Below the pieces are notes generated by a model. It did not search any database. It saw only the letters and a program-made list of their open reading frames with translations, and was not told the origin of the DNA. From Hyposmocoma kahamanoa (lineage: Eukaryota; Arthropoda; Insecta; Lepidoptera; Cosmopterigidae), in NCBI RefSeq assembly GCF_003589595.1, contig NW_020653852.1, positions 7,553,429 through 7,617,428 of the forward strand: a stretch of 64,000 nucleotides of DNA. Reading direction: 5' to 3'. The position numbers and the translations under genes were made by a program. Below are positions 49,101 through 51,147 of this stretch, in pieces. Within the stretch, counting starts at the first letter, position 1. Every line of letters starts with the position of its first letter.

Positions 49101-50689
49101 GGTGTGCTTAAGGGAATTTTCTACACACATAATGTAGGTACAAAGAAAAGGCAGTTGCATCACTTCACATCGAATTGAGATTAATGTGTGAATAAAATAG
49201 CTCTCTTAGCACACTGAAAATCGCCTAAAGTAAGGCTCAATTTACATTGCGGCGGAACGGAAGCGTCAATTTCGCTTCGTTGCGCGAGATGGCGCGCGCG
49301 TTCGCTGGAATGCTCGAGCATTCCGAGGATATAGTATTTCGTCGACGGTTGACGTCACACTGCGCCTGCCTTCGAGCCACTTCCCACGGATTCGCCACGC
49401 GTCGCCGACGACAGCTGAGCAATTCTCGCGAATGCACGAGAATTCCGCAGAAGGCGCGCGACGTGGTTTTTGGCTCGTATCTAGTTTGTACAATACGTTA
49501 CACAAGTCTGCCGTCCGGTAACTAAAACGCGGCTAAGTGACAAAATATGTTTTCTTAGATATCATAAAAACCACTACCCCGTTTTCAGAATATTGAAATT
49601 GTTTAATGACATTTCAGCTATGCATCGTTACGGCGCGTGTACACGCTAAGAAATTCGACGTGTCTGCTACAGAAAACGTCGTTTTGTACACGACAAGAAC
49701 TATGTCGGATGTAGCCACGAAAATATGTCGTGTCTGTTGCAGGGGGTCTACTCTCGATCTCTGTTCGACATCCGTCCGAAACAATTACTACCAAATAAGC
49801 AATACTTGACCAAATGAAAAGACGCGTGATGCGAATGAAGCTTCATACTGGACACTTGTCCTTTAATTTTGTCGAATATTACTTATTTGACAGTAATTGT
49901 TTCGGAAGGATGTCGGATGTATATCGAGAGTAGCCCCCCAGGTAGCTGTCGTTTTACTACCGACTGTGGAAAGAAATATGTTGACTACTAAGCAAAATAA
50001 AATGGTGATTGCATTCCTCTACTAAACTTATAAGTAAATCATGCATTTTATTAGTCGCAATAAAATTAATGGTGCAACAGTGGTACTTTACACCACCAAT
50101 CCACGCGCATAAACGTTCGTTTACTGACAATGAGCCCCATACAATAGCGGCAGAGCGCGTCGAGTCGGGGGTAGACTGTCCTGTACCGAGGCAGTGTACA
50201 CAGTTCGTGTGTAGAAACGACACGAATTATTTGGATAGGCACGGTGACTTTTCTTAGCGTGTACACGCGCCCTTAGGGTACGTTACGATAAGCTGAACAC
50301 GTTAACTAATTTTAACCGTTTTTAAAAGAGAATTTTGTGGTCAATTTTTTTGCTATTTAAAACGGTTATTTGACCATTTGTCACTTAGCCGGGTTTTAGT
50401 TAGTTGACAACAAAATTGACATAATGAACATAAAGTTCGTTACGCTATGTACAATATCGTTACAAAAATTCGCTTCCATTCCGTTCTGCCGCAATATAAA
50501 TTGAGCTTAAAAGGGGTTTCAAAATAGAGAAAGACACATTTACCCGAGACATCAATAAACATGAGCGCAGTATCATAGATCCTTACGGAATAGTCCGTAT
50601 GTCGATAAATAATCTCGTCTGGGACCATTGATACGATCGTGTTGATGCGGTTGATTTGGTTTATATTCCAGTTGCTCGGGCCACTTGGC
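9101..50689 (-). CDS. ADCY10-like: Soluble adenylate cyclase, ADCY10-like (19 exons in window, both ends missing)
   Basis: Class III cyclase of the soluble, multidomain type that makes cAMP from ATP in cytosol and organelles. Exons (5' to 3'): 50544-50689, 47501-47776, 43962-44176, 30097-30217, 29940-30044, 28950-29172, 27554-27747, 27411-27484, 26713-26864, 24545-24695, 19870-19991, 18800-18950, 11583-11721, 11377-11506, 10952-11174, 10679-10805, 9697-9837, 9295-9444, 9101-9192. All have AG/GT borders and the phases agree at every junction, which is strong internal support. Cyclase 1 has MFIDVSGFT and FSGDAFLSMW metal aspartates. Cyclase 2 has REYTVIGQAVNKAARL. The next part is the NTPase-type region. 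Odd points: the residue before FSGD is Asn where I recall Lys in human sAC, and DVK replaces DVR in domain 1. Walker A is shortened (DGEAGKT) and Walker B lacks its acidic pair. The first exon and the C-terminal exons were not found. Confidence 0.88.
9295..9444 (-). CDS. sAC-like exon E18
   Basis: Encodes VATLFEIRVLECEGGDFT and a cysteine-containing stretch ending TRIP. Acceptor TTTTGCAG, donor GTAAGA. Joins E17 by a split Ala codon. Confidence 0.85.
9697..9837 (-). CDS. sAC-like exon E17
   Basis: Encodes ILKTYDSLSSFEKMLLKCGS and LGEIFSRKMLLHLL, a conserved segment after the NTPase module. Acceptor TTGTTGCAG, donor GTACAC. Phases match on both sides. Confidence 0.85.
9948..10616 (+). mobile_element. 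Penelope-like element, truncated, in an sAC-like intron
   Basis: Left terminal repeat (from TTTTCCGGATTTAAATCGCG), an RT fragment, then an inverted terminal repeat ending TTTCATTTCC. It lies between exons E17 and E16. The left copy lacks the outermost bases seen in other copies, and no target duplication was found, so the left end may have decayed or been truncated. Confidence 0.85.
10072..10535 (+). pseudogene. Penelope-like reverse transcriptase fragment
   Basis: An open frame without a proper start reads PPKLYGLSKIHK (the PLE RT1/RT2 signature), TMVSFDVQSLFTNLP (motif A) and GIAMGSPISPVVADIFM (motif B). It then runs straight into the inverted terminal repeat. The catalytic DD motif, thumb and GIY-YIG domain are missing, so it cannot be active. 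Confidence 0.85.
10679..10805 (-). CDS. sAC-like exon E16
   Basis: Encodes TVMEKESWIHSLPHNEKIQM and MMDIEMD. Acceptor ATATTGCAG, donor GTATGC. Without splicing the frame would stop two codons later, which supports the donor. Confidence 0.8.
10952..11174 (-). CDS. sAC-like exon E15
   Basis: Encodes SGGLPGWVQNFVISLIQRL, a well conserved sAC motif after the NTPase core, then a low-complexity Ser/Glu/His stretch. Acceptor TTTTTAG, donor GTAAGT. Confidence 0.85.
11377..11506 (-). CDS. sAC-like exon E14
   Basis: Encodes WYHAALACQLLDVQAIPADL. Two other frames are also open here; this one was chosen because it fits the phases of E13 and E15. Donor GTAAGT. Confidence 0.8.
11583..11721 (-). CDS. sAC-like exon E13 (Walker B region)
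   Basis: Encodes LHIVFIRNAEFIDDESWRIL, the Walker B segment. The acidic pair expected right after the hydrophobic strand is Arg-Asn here, with Asp-Asp only further on, so ATP hydrolysis by this module is doubtful. Acceptor TTTTACAG, donor GTAAGT. Confidence 0.85.
11760..12238. other. Unassigned intron sequence
   Basis: Lies within the sAC-like E12-E13 intron. No element border was recognised. Confidence 0.4.
12239..12478 (+). repeat. tRNA-derived SINE, family A, copy 1
   Basis: Has a tRNA-like head with an A box (GTGGTTCAGTGGTTACC) and a B box (GAGTGCGATCCCCGG). The tRNA-unrelated body ends in an AATAAA tail. Other copies lie on the minus strand at 28728-28922 and 54810-54989. Confidence 0.85.
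12480..12926. repeat. Diverged tandem-like repeats, left part
   Basis: Recurrent ACAAAATCGAGTAAATG, ACAATCGACA and CCAATAACGATCGTCAAA type words. Similar words (CCAATAACAATCGTCAAA, ATCGAGCAAATCTGTA) resume at 18657-18780 on the other side of the mariner copy, so the array was apparently split by that insertion. The period is irregular by eye. Confidence 0.5.
13140..14357. mobile_element. TIR element (MITE-like) inserted in the mariner transposase
   Basis: Interrupts the mariner frame between the DLAPCDFYLF region and EEAVEEYEKYV. The ends are inverted: GTGTAAGTTTTACC on the left and AAAAACTTACAC on the right. It has an internal hairpin at 14181-14224 and no coding capacity. Superfamily unknown. 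Confidence 0.65.
14181..14224. repeat. Hairpin with 15-bp arms
   Basis: AGTAACGCGCTCGAT is repeated inverted around a 14-base loop. Part of the TIR element above. Confidence 0.85.
14971..18198 (-). mobile_element. RTE-type LINE, apparently complete
   Basis: Inserted into the mariner transposase between GIDM and IQSILLKHLGVKK. It has a single long ORF and a short 5' leader (about 240 bases). The 3' end has (TGA)n repeats at 14975-14998, the typical RTE tail. The exact 5' border (about 18195-18200) and the target duplication were not resolved. Confidence 0.85.
14997..17957 (-). CDS. RTE-type endonuclease-reverse transcriptase, 986 aa
   Basis: One uninterrupted frame. Residues about 40-290 are an APE endonuclease: LATFNGRTL, LCEVRREGE, QAYAPTSTHS, VMGDFNAKVG, NEIDFILTD, STGSDHRLVRG. 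RT lies at about 480-760: KLKNGKAPGEDGVTSELL, NYRPISLLSHVYKL, LAFVDYEKAFDSV, LRRGVRQGDVISPKLF, LRFADDIVLMAE with the catalytic DD. The C-terminus has the WAGHICRRTDNRW and GRPPARWSDDLRKIAG motifs of the RTE clade. The Met at 17957 is at a plausible place just before the endonuclease, but an earlier or later start cannot be excluded. Its intactness suggests a young copy. Confidence 0.92.
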   Translation of the reverse strand: MDGTTNRRPPVPGRPAIPGHGSGHGTGGVGGAKNPRATAGYQKQLTLATFNGRTLRLDEHLAQLEVELENIRWHVLGLCEVRREGEDTITLDSGHLLYFREGDQTSQGGIGFLVNRVLSNNVEEISSVSNRVAYLILRLSKRYSLKIIQAYAPTSTHSDDDVEDMYEDISKALHNTTKAHFNVVMGDFNAKVGFPNLDESRVGPHGYGVRNHRGQTLVNFLEHEGLFLMNSFFKKKPQRKWTWRSPDAVTKNEIDFILTDKRHIFRDVSVINRFSTGSDHRLVRGSLNIDVKLERSRLMKSTLRPNPLQIMAGSEKFHELLEARFVELKPTEDVDEALQSVVGTLRSEGIKFCQLQRTGKKSKLSDETLRLMTKRRDDIQATSSERSYLNKQIAKMVRRDLRSSNTRLIEEAIERNRGSKVFTQQLGRSHLTKLTTHDGLTVTSKPQILAEIEDFYGRLYAVNAPRVQRDNHDLRATLTRHYTDDLPEISQDEIVLALKQLKNGKAPGEDGVTSELLKSGGVPVIQELQKLFNLVIHCGRTPRAWNRSIVVLFFKKGDKTLLKNYRPISLLSHVYKLFSRVITNRLARRLDEFQPPEQAGFRGGYGTIDHIHTVRQIIQKSEEYNRPLCLAFVDYEKAFDSVETWAVLESLQRCQVDYRYIQVLRCLYDAATMSVQVQDQQSEPIQLRRGVRQGDVISPKLFTAALEDMFKTLDWKRMGININGEYISHLRFADDIVLMAESLEELDQMLNSLASASRRIGLGMNFDKTKVMINDHIDPRPICVDGHLLEVVSEYTYLGQILQLGRNNFEKEARRRIQLGWAAFGKLRRVFSSPIPQSLKTKVFNQCVLPVLTYGAESWTLTIRLVHQFKVAQRAMERAMLGVSLKDKLRNEVIRQRTKVIDIALRISKLKWQWAGHICRRTDNRWGKRVLEWRPRLGKRSVGRPPARWSDDLRKIAGRKWMRQAENRAKWRALGEAYVQQWTAIG
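18657..18799. repeat. Diverged tandem-like repeats, right part
   Basis: Continuation of the words seen at 12480-12926. It abuts exon E12. Confidence 0.45.
18800..18950 (-). CDS. sAC-like exon E12
   Basis: Encodes MSPLELFALNTIFDCQFPLP and LSVRVMVTNICKL, the segment between Walker A and Walker B. Acceptor TTTCATACAG. The donor GTAGGC was chosen over GTCAGG and GTGATG because it keeps the hydrophobic helix before Walker B; all three give phase 0. Confidence 0.75.
19018..19641. mobile_element. hAT-like non-autonomous element
   Basis: TIRs TAGAGATGCC and GGCATCTCTA, with nearly identical 8-bp flanks GTAAAAAA and GTAAAAAG. The inner TIR region is rich in TATTCGGCC words. The 8-bp duplication fits hAT. 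It lies in the sAC-like E11-E12 intron. Confidence 0.8.
19870..19991 (-). CDS. sAC-like exon E11 (Walker A region)
   Basis: Encodes TPYQAIRMLIIDGEAGKTSL and a polar continuation. Acceptor GAAGCAG, donor GTAGGA. The P-loop reads GEAGKT, two residues shorter than GxxxxGK[ST]. Confidence 0.75.
19992..21148. other. Unassigned intron sequence with small inverted repeats
   Basis: No gene or element border found. TTTTGTGCATGAGCACAAAA type inverted words occur at 20155-20200, and a GC-rich pocket at 20270-20440 (CATTGCAGTGGCGCGG). Confidence 0.4.
21149..21345 (+). repeat. tRNA-derived SINE, family B, copy 1
   Basis: The head has TGGCCGAACGGTTACCATG and a B box GGTTCGATTCC. The body has CATTTATTTCTCTCGTGA and TGTGTGTCCATGGCA. 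Other copies are at 38110-38335 (+) and 52368-52556 (-). Confidence 0.88.
21394..21502. mobile_element. Short MITE, GTAC-associated family, copy 1
   Basis: Inverted ends AGTCAAGAGCACG and CGTGCTCTTGAC around about 80 bases. Copies at 25113-25190 and 33001-33108 are flanked on both sides by GTAC; here the right flank is CTATAC. Confidence 0.75.
21984..22986. mobile_element. TIR element with repeated CGTCACG/GACGACTGTCG words
   Basis: The ends are inverted: GTTCCCCCTATGTCGTCACG and CGTGACGACATAGTAGGAAC. Inside, subterminal blocks repeat CGTTGGACGACTGTCGTG, GTTCCCACT and CGTGACGACA in both orientations. A 153-bp Penelope terminal element (22799-22951) has inserted. No transposase was seen. Confidence 0.7.
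22799..22951 (+). mobile_element. Short Penelope-like terminal element with 12-bp target duplication
   Basis: Starts ATCGAGTTCTTAGG, contains one terminal-repeat unit with the hammerhead-like core (reverse strand) and ends TTTCATTTCCTAT. The flanking duplication GTACAACAATCT is at 22787-22798 and 22952-22963. No coding sequence. Confidence 0.88.
23311..23345. repeat. Perfect 35-bp palindrome
   Basis: 17-bp arms starting CCTATATTTTAGGCCTT around a single central base. Confidence 0.95.
23346..23689. other. Unassigned sequence
   Basis: Repeated CGAATCGAACG-like words at 23400-23500 but no gene found. Confidence 0.35.
23690..23880 (+). repeat. Dispersed repeat family E, copy 1
   Basis: Contains ACATACATACATAAAAAAAC and ends CCTTTTTTTGAAGTCGGTTA. 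The same end is found at 37450-37568 and, inverted, at 63513-63800. Confidence 0.75.
24293..24393. mobile_element. Short MITE with AGGGCTAGCAC ends
   Basis: Left AGGGCTAGCACAATTGGGCG and right GTGCTAGCCCT are inverted. The core is rich in CGCGCTTTCTGTCGC. A related core occurs at 52885-53024. Confidence 0.7.
24545..24695 (-). CDS. sAC-like exon E10
   Basis: Encodes WPEKITVVRHPLLDRSEELR, the HPLLxR entry to the NTPase module, then HKYAIALT. Acceptor TTTCCATAG, donor GTTAGT. Split Lys codon with E9. Confidence 0.82.
24815..25290 (-). repeat. Dispersed repeat family D, copy 2, with partial internal duplication
   Basis: Two related blocks (24815-24980 and 25020-25108). It is interrupted by the GTAC-flanked MITE at 25113-25190. 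Confidence 0.7.
25113..25190. mobile_element. Short MITE, GTAC-flanked family, copy 2
   Basis: AGGGTCAAAAGCACG and GAGGTGCTCCTGACT ends, flanked by GTAC at 25109-25112 and 25191-25194. Confidence 0.75.
25936..26000. repeat. Long imperfect hairpin
   Basis: Outer arms ACGAGTTTATAT and ATATAAACTCGT; inner arms GCCACACTGAA and TTCAGTGTGGC. It lies just left of the MITE at 26013. Confidence 0.85.
26013..26489. mobile_element. MITE with GGGCGCGTGTNCACGC ends, copy 1
   Basis: Left TTAGGGCGCGTGTCCACGCT, right GCGTGTATACGCGCCCTTAA. The same family is nested at 49630-50275. Internal GTCGTGTC and ACACGACATG words. Confidence 0.8.
26713..26864 (-). CDS. sAC-like exon E9 (end of cyclase domain 2)
   Basis: Encodes AARLMIAYPNIVTCDKETFV and GIKKPGPVYEFNK. 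The arginine of AAR is the expected transition-state residue of the second cyclase half. Donor GTCAGG is weak; it was chosen because its phase fits E10. Confidence 0.82.
27411..27484 (-). CDS. sAC-like exon E8
   Basis: Encodes YCGVVGHVLRREYTVIGQAV and NK, the core of cyclase 2 with Thr and Asn of the base and transition-state site. Borders are clean. Confidence 0.9.
27554..27747 (-). CDS. sAC-like exon E7
   Basis: Encodes NKVSMFDKDMMFLVVFGLRG and ISVSIGVTSG, typical of sAC cyclase 2. Acceptor TTTCCAG. Split Asn codon with E6. Confidence 0.92.
28057..28383. mobile_element. Possible hAT-like MITE
   Basis: AGCGATGTGCGA on the left and TCGTGCATCGC on the right are inverted. The interior is rich in ATTCGAATGA words. 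No target duplication recognised. Confidence 0.45.
28728..28922 (-). repeat. tRNA-derived SINE, family A, copy 2
   Basis: The reverse strand shows TGGTCGAGTGGCTTGCAC, GGTTCGATCCCCGGCC and an AATA-rich tail. Its head end is only about 27 bases from the E6 donor. Confidence 0.88.
28950..29172 (-). CDS. sAC-like exon E6 (start of cyclase domain 2)
   Basis: Encodes ALAHSTWWPELRRFMVTPVL, DEPMDFLTEIRNVVVVFLN and the following strand. Acceptor TTTTTTCCAG, donor GTTAGT. Confidence 0.92.
29424..29640 (-). repeat. Dispersed repeat family D, copy 3
   Basis: Plus strand TAGTGACGCGACGAGGAAG, then GTTGCAGTGCCACC, then GCTGCTTGGCGGCAGAAATA. Matches copies 1 and 2. Confidence 0.75.
29940..30044 (-). CDS. 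sAC-like exon E5 (inter-cyclase linker)
   Basis: Only one of three frames is open between acceptor GGTTCAG and donor GTAAGTA. It reads RRRIQMLSNSAYSLEGIGSN and ends NYREYS. Split codons fit both neighbours (Tyr, Leu). Confidence 0.8.
30097..30217 (-). CDS. sAC-like exon E4 (linker after cyclase 1)
   Basis: Encodes YTEKLLCNKTYEVKKPNGET and NWCRVFQDFSLYLRSS. The acceptor TCTATGCAG lies within about 5 bases of the end of a transposon fragment (30222 onward). Donor GTATCA. Similarity to sAC is weak in this linker; the call rests on phase and order. Confidence 0.7.
30222..31262 (+). mobile_element. Second LINE family, 5' part and RT start, degraded
   Basis: Starts with the GC-rich leader shared with 4968-5268 and runs into MSPLLRQDGMLAYTADDKA, IRIRQKEVLRTLRNLDVNKA, SGPDGIPALVLRNCAPELS and DRQYGFRRGRSTGDF, with several frame changes. 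A Penelope terminal element interrupts it at 30538-30667. Confidence 0.8.
30538..30667 (+). mobile_element. Solo Penelope-like terminal unit, 130 bp, with 9-bp target duplication
   Basis: Runs from TCGAGTTCTTAGG to GGTCACGGTTG, flanked by ACATCTTTA at 30529-30537 and 30668-30676. It holds one terminal unit with the hammerhead-like core on the minus strand. It is the only copy here that is not palindromic. Confidence 0.9.
31263..32474. other. Unexplained 1.2-kb block inside a LINE
   Basis: Separates the RT start (to 31262) from the C-terminal piece (from 32475) of the same LINE family. Much of it (31600-32400) is clearly more GC-rich than its surroundings. A tandem repeat at 32350-32399 has CTCGGGTCGGTAGATAGGGA followed by a near copy. 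No recognisable protein. Confidence 0.5.
32475..32930 (+). pseudogene. LINE ORF2 C-terminal fragment
   Basis: Reads LQSLEHRRKVASLSVFYRIY, then HGECVIELNDLIP and WNFLPADLFPERCNLGLF, the typical C-terminal region of jockey-like ORF2. Confidence 0.75.
32950..33175 (-). mobile_element. Inverted scrap of the second LINE family 5' leader
   Basis: CTGGCGTCGCCATTTTCA and GATCGGAGCGCCTGATCGAA match 5028-5100. It is split by the GTAC-flanked MITE at 33001-33108. Confidence 0.75.
33001..33108. mobile_element. Short MITE, GTAC-flanked family, copy 3
   Basis: GGTCAAGAGCACGTCAAGCT and CTTGATGTGCTCTTGACT ends, with GTAC at 32997-33000 and 33109-33112. The uninterrupted site is visible at 5080-5090 (GTACGATCGG). 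Confidence 0.88.
33290..33500 (+). repeat. Dispersed lepidopteran-type repeat
   Basis: Begins TATACCAATATTATAAAGAG and continues with TTTGTATTTCTGGAACTACT and TATACGGGGCGCAACCAG, words I associate with a very common lepidopteran repeat. Class uncertain. Confidence 0.5.
33501..34019. other. Unassigned AT-rich stretch
   Basis: Part of the large sAC-like E3-E4 intron. Nothing recognised. Confidence 0.4.
34020..35655 (+). pseudogene. Transib-like (RAG1-related DDE) transposase relic
   Basis: Several frames in the same order: RNWLSANRTEEDFIKK, PLFDADAALGLFVSLKLSKW, ITLTETTAQIKLQALLDLTA, SKWGFDGASNQVTYKQ (candidate first Asp), VFMGSLVPIKLVSGES, LLLTMIDGKATA with a nearby Cys, SVHKLLAHGADIIASFGL and LSEEASESPK. 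Internal stops, frameshifts and a likely deletion near 35220 make it dead. The Transib assignment is from remembered motif layout (DG..YKQ, IDGK, HGAxII) and could be wrong. No terminal repeats were found. Confidence 0.6.
35880..36300 (-). pseudogene. LINE RT relic
   Basis: The minus strand reads ELKIGRVIYVFKKGEKHD, then a degraded RPI..P block. Further on it reads FCDLYKAFDCLRHDIL (35930-36010, other frame), which is RT motif A. A jockey-like LINE, heavily decayed. Confidence 0.65.
36366..36424. repeat. Imperfect hairpin
   Basis: AAACAAATTACTGTAAAGCA is repeated inverted with one or two mismatches around a short loop. Confidence 0.85.
36425..37261. other. Unassigned AT-rich stretch
   Basis: A few residual RT-like words may extend the LINE relic; otherwise nothing recognised. 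Confidence 0.35.
37262..37298 (+). repeat. Scrap of the second LINE family leader end
   Basis: GCGGCGGCGCGCCGGCGCGG followed by CTCATGTCTA, the same ending as at 5243-5268 and 30222-30252 (reverse). Confidence 0.55.
37450..37568 (+). repeat. Dispersed repeat family E, copy 2
   Basis: AATCGGTTCACAAATTATAA then GAGAACCTACTCC and TTTAAAGTCGGTTAA, as in copy 1. Confidence 0.7.
37923..38090 (+). repeat. tRNA-derived SINE, family C, copy 1
   Basis: The head has GCGGTAGCTTAACGGTTTGA and a B-box-like ATGTTCGAAACC. The body ends with GGCGCCCAGCAGTAGGACTA. It is directly followed by a family B SINE. Confidence 0.8.
38110..38335 (+). repeat. tRNA-derived SINE, family B, copy 2
   Basis: GTAGCCGAACGGTTACCATG head, GGTTCGATTCCC B box and a TTATTATTATT tail. 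Confidence 0.88.
38336..40253. other. Unassigned intron sequence
   Basis: Large sAC-like intron. It holds a (TTTC)n microsatellite at 38553-38577. No supported gene or element. Confidence 0.4.
40285..43183 (+). mobile_element. CR1/jockey-like LINE, 5' truncated
   Basis: Begins inside the endonuclease and ends in a GATTT repeat tail (43155-43183). It inserted in the TIR element above, about 25 bases from its left end. Confidence 0.85.
40375..42957 (+). CDS. LINE ORF2, endonuclease (partial) and reverse transcriptase
   Basis: The frame is open back to about 40285, so 40375 is only the first possible start and the protein is N-terminally truncated. Endonuclease remnants: VILSVYRPPHSS, AVCGDFNVNLL, TCLDNIYTN, TSDHCGQL. 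RT: LDGLSVRVISS, NFRPISILPTLSKIFEKII, QFGFTRGRSTTDA, VFCDLSKAFDCVHHDTL, MGVPQGSILGPFLFLVYIND, VLFADDTSLLF (catalytic DD), VFLGITLDAKLQWG. The C-terminal region has YGILLWGNA and QKRAVRAIYNL. No internal stop. Without the first part of the endonuclease it is not expected to move on its own. Confidence 0.9.
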   Translation: MSLSIERTIEISCIELERLVILSVYRPPHSSYELFEKRLDEVLAKLNNINKYIAVCGDFNVNLLEDSSASSRLISFFQCYNLVNLFLVPTRITSTTATCLDNIYTNAVPSNKSIINKLTSDHCGQLATFNITVDKMPKKDITCVPINNGRLKAYRNNVMLKLTDIPYVNDPNKLYNSVFNIVKSERDNVFKSKIITINNSLKFSEWATVGIHKSRQRLYDLYDERTYNTSNSFNDFVRKYSKMFKRVCVAAKAMFINNKIKSSANVVKTTWNIINSETGRVKSRNLDFQLRFNDKIVNTDAEVAKIFENFFTNIPILTTNSLNSSPTAAESLLKENNAVSITNLRFRHVFPNDIVKAFKSINIKNTADLDGLSVRVISSIVDCIAPYLACVFNKCVDDGVFPDLMKQSKVIPLFKSGSISDPTNFRPISILPTLSKIFEKIILNQMCAHFYSNNLMSPKQFGFTRGRSTTDAGVELINHIFDAWEVSHDAIGVFCDLSKAFDCVHHDTLVRKLRHYGVAGRDLDLLKSYLRGRVQRVDVNGTRSSGSVISMGVPQGSILGPFLFLVYINDLPSLMEGIKHEIVLFADDTSLLFKVKRHQCSYDDVNNAISKVVDWFAVNNLLLNEKKTNCVKFTLPNVRETVTNIVVRNEKLNLVDTVVFLGITLDAKLQWGPHISKLSKRLSSAVYAIKKIRKLSDVETARLVYFSYFHSLMTYGILLWGNAADINRIFVLQKRAVRAIYNLGPKVSLRDKFKEINILTLASQYIYENIIYVKRNSNFFIKNSDRHNINTRNKNKLAFLDSRLHKVKQSFKGQCIRFYNKIPVDIQNLPFTRFKTIVKQKLYTKGYYTTSAYLDDKNPW
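43962..44176 (-). CDS. sAC-like exon E3 (end of cyclase domain 1)
   Basis: Encodes VKVAISAGTSHFAMIGDENM and SHYVIVGQPVWDVKRAEYMS. The DVK here aligns with DVR in human sAC. A MITE starts 20 bases upstream of the acceptor. Donor GTTTGA is weak. Confidence 0.88.
44196..44798. mobile_element. TIR element next to exon E3
   Basis: TATAGTCTGTCTTTTTTGAA on the left, inverted as TTCAAAACAGACAGACTATA on the right. It includes a palindromic AGTCGATAGATATTCTATCG block near 44279. No coding sequence. Confidence 0.75.
44940..45125 (-). repeat. SINE family C body, copy 2
   Basis: GCCTCCTGAGAGGTTTGGGC, ACACGTATTGGGAACTTCAC and CTCACGATGTTTTCCTTCAC match, in reverse, the body at 55140-55330. Confidence 0.7.
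45130..46163 (+). pseudogene. CR1/jockey-like LINE 3' end, decayed
   Basis: 45400-45780 reads YYGYVASIFRYGIIYI, VHTNSETKT and MPLKIYNNLPEALRS over broken frames, the ORF2 C-terminus. The 3' UTR ends AATAAATGAATTATTATTATT with an ATT microsatellite at 46123-46163. Confidence 0.7.
46164..46300. repeat. tRNA-like SINE head (-) joined to a SINE tail (+)
   Basis: On the minus strand 46164-46231 reads GTAGCCTAATGGTTTGATCT then AGGTTCGAATCCGGTC, a tRNA-like A and B box pair. Right of it, GTGTCCAGCAGTAGGACCGT is a family C tail on the plus strand, so two pieces meet here. Confidence 0.6.
46316..46516 (-). mobile_element. Palindromic Penelope-like terminal element
   Basis: AGGAAATGAAACTATTTTTC on the left, inverted at 46470-46490, with ACCGACGTTTCGGTT and its inverse at the centre and the one-sided tail ending GAACTCGATA. 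Flanks TGTTTCTTATA and a T-rich near copy suggest a target duplication. Confidence 0.85.
46517..47500. other. sAC-like intron sequence
   Basis: Apart from the hairpin at 46998-47054 nothing is recognised. Confidence 0.4.
46998..47054. repeat. Imperfect hairpin, 27-bp arms
   Basis: ATGAGATATATCGCTGCTTT is repeated inverted as AAAGCAGCAATGTATCTCAT around a short loop. Confidence 0.9.
47501..47776 (-). CDS. sAC-like exon E2 (cyclase domain 1 core)
   Basis: Encodes FTDLCEAYTKVDQGGPSRLT, VLNSYIGAMVQEILTHNGDV and LNFSGDAFLSMWRKSSV. The second metal aspartate (SGDA) is present; the preceding Asn replaces Lys of human sAC. Acceptor AAAG, donor GTAAGT. Confidence 0.93.
47866..48045 (-). repeat. Dispersed repeat family D, copy 4
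   Basis: Plus strand ACCAAGTGACAGGGCGAACA, then GCTTTAAAACGCAAAGATCT and GAGACATAAGTTGACAAG. It has a small internal duplication around ACAGACATATACC. Confidence 0.75.
48046..49230. other. Unassigned sAC-like intron sequence
   Basis: No gene or element border recognised. Confidence 0.4.
49630..50275. mobile_element. MITE with GGCGCGTGTACACGC ends, copy 2 (nested)
   Basis: Left GGCGCGTGTACACGCTAAGA, right TCTTAGCGTGTACACGCGCC. It lies inside the MITE above and is itself interrupted at 49742-49940. Confidence 0.85.
49742..49940. mobile_element. MITE with GGGGTCTACTCTCGAT ends, copy 1 (innermost)
   Basis: The right end has ATCGAGAGTAGCCCCCC, inverted. The interior is nearly identical to the copy at 54631-54809 (CTTGACCAAATGAAAAGACG). 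Confidence 0.88.
50544..50689 (-). CDS. sAC-like exon E1 (first recognised, start of cyclase domain 1)
   Basis: Encodes VPDEIIYRHTDYSVRIYDTA and LMFIDVSG with the first metal aspartate. Donor GTAAAT. The acceptor at 50690-50691 is inferred from the preceding in-frame stop and is the least certain border. A true start codon exon further right was not found. Confidence 0.85.
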
Positions 50690-51147
50690 CTATGATAAAT
50701 TTGTTTTAGTCATGAATAAGCTACCTCCTCACCTCCCTAAGTAAATAAGGGATAAAATCATGACTCGTGGTTGGATATTTTGGGTGCTTATATACATAAC
50801 GTTCACTTTTTTCCAGTGAATGCTGTCGAAACATGGAAGCGACTTTTTAAACTATATTTTTTCTTTTTTTTTAACTCGTGATGTCGTGAATAGCGTACAT
50901 TTTTATATTTTAAATACGTACTATTTCGCCTCGCTAATGTCGACCAGGAATATCTCTGATAACTGGATCTCAGTACTGTGAACACCGAGAATTCTCAAAT
51001 TTAAACTTAAACGATGGTATCGGTAAAAATTACTAAAAATACAATTGTTTTTCTTGAAGTACGAACAATTTACAATTTTCATTTTCTATGTGTGATTAAA
51101 GTTAATTTAAATGTACGTAGCTAATACATAAAATCACAAATAACATT

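Larger units (their letters stand above)
49231..50510. mobile_element. MITE with AAGGCTCAATTTACATTGCG ends, carrying a nested MITE pair
   Basis: The left end is inverted as CGCAATATAAATTGAGCTTA-like sequence at 50490-50510. Subterminal GGAACGGAAGCG and CGCTTCCATTCCG are inverted. The second family member is at 51148-51430. Its right end is 33 bases from the E1 donor. Confidence 0.82.
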
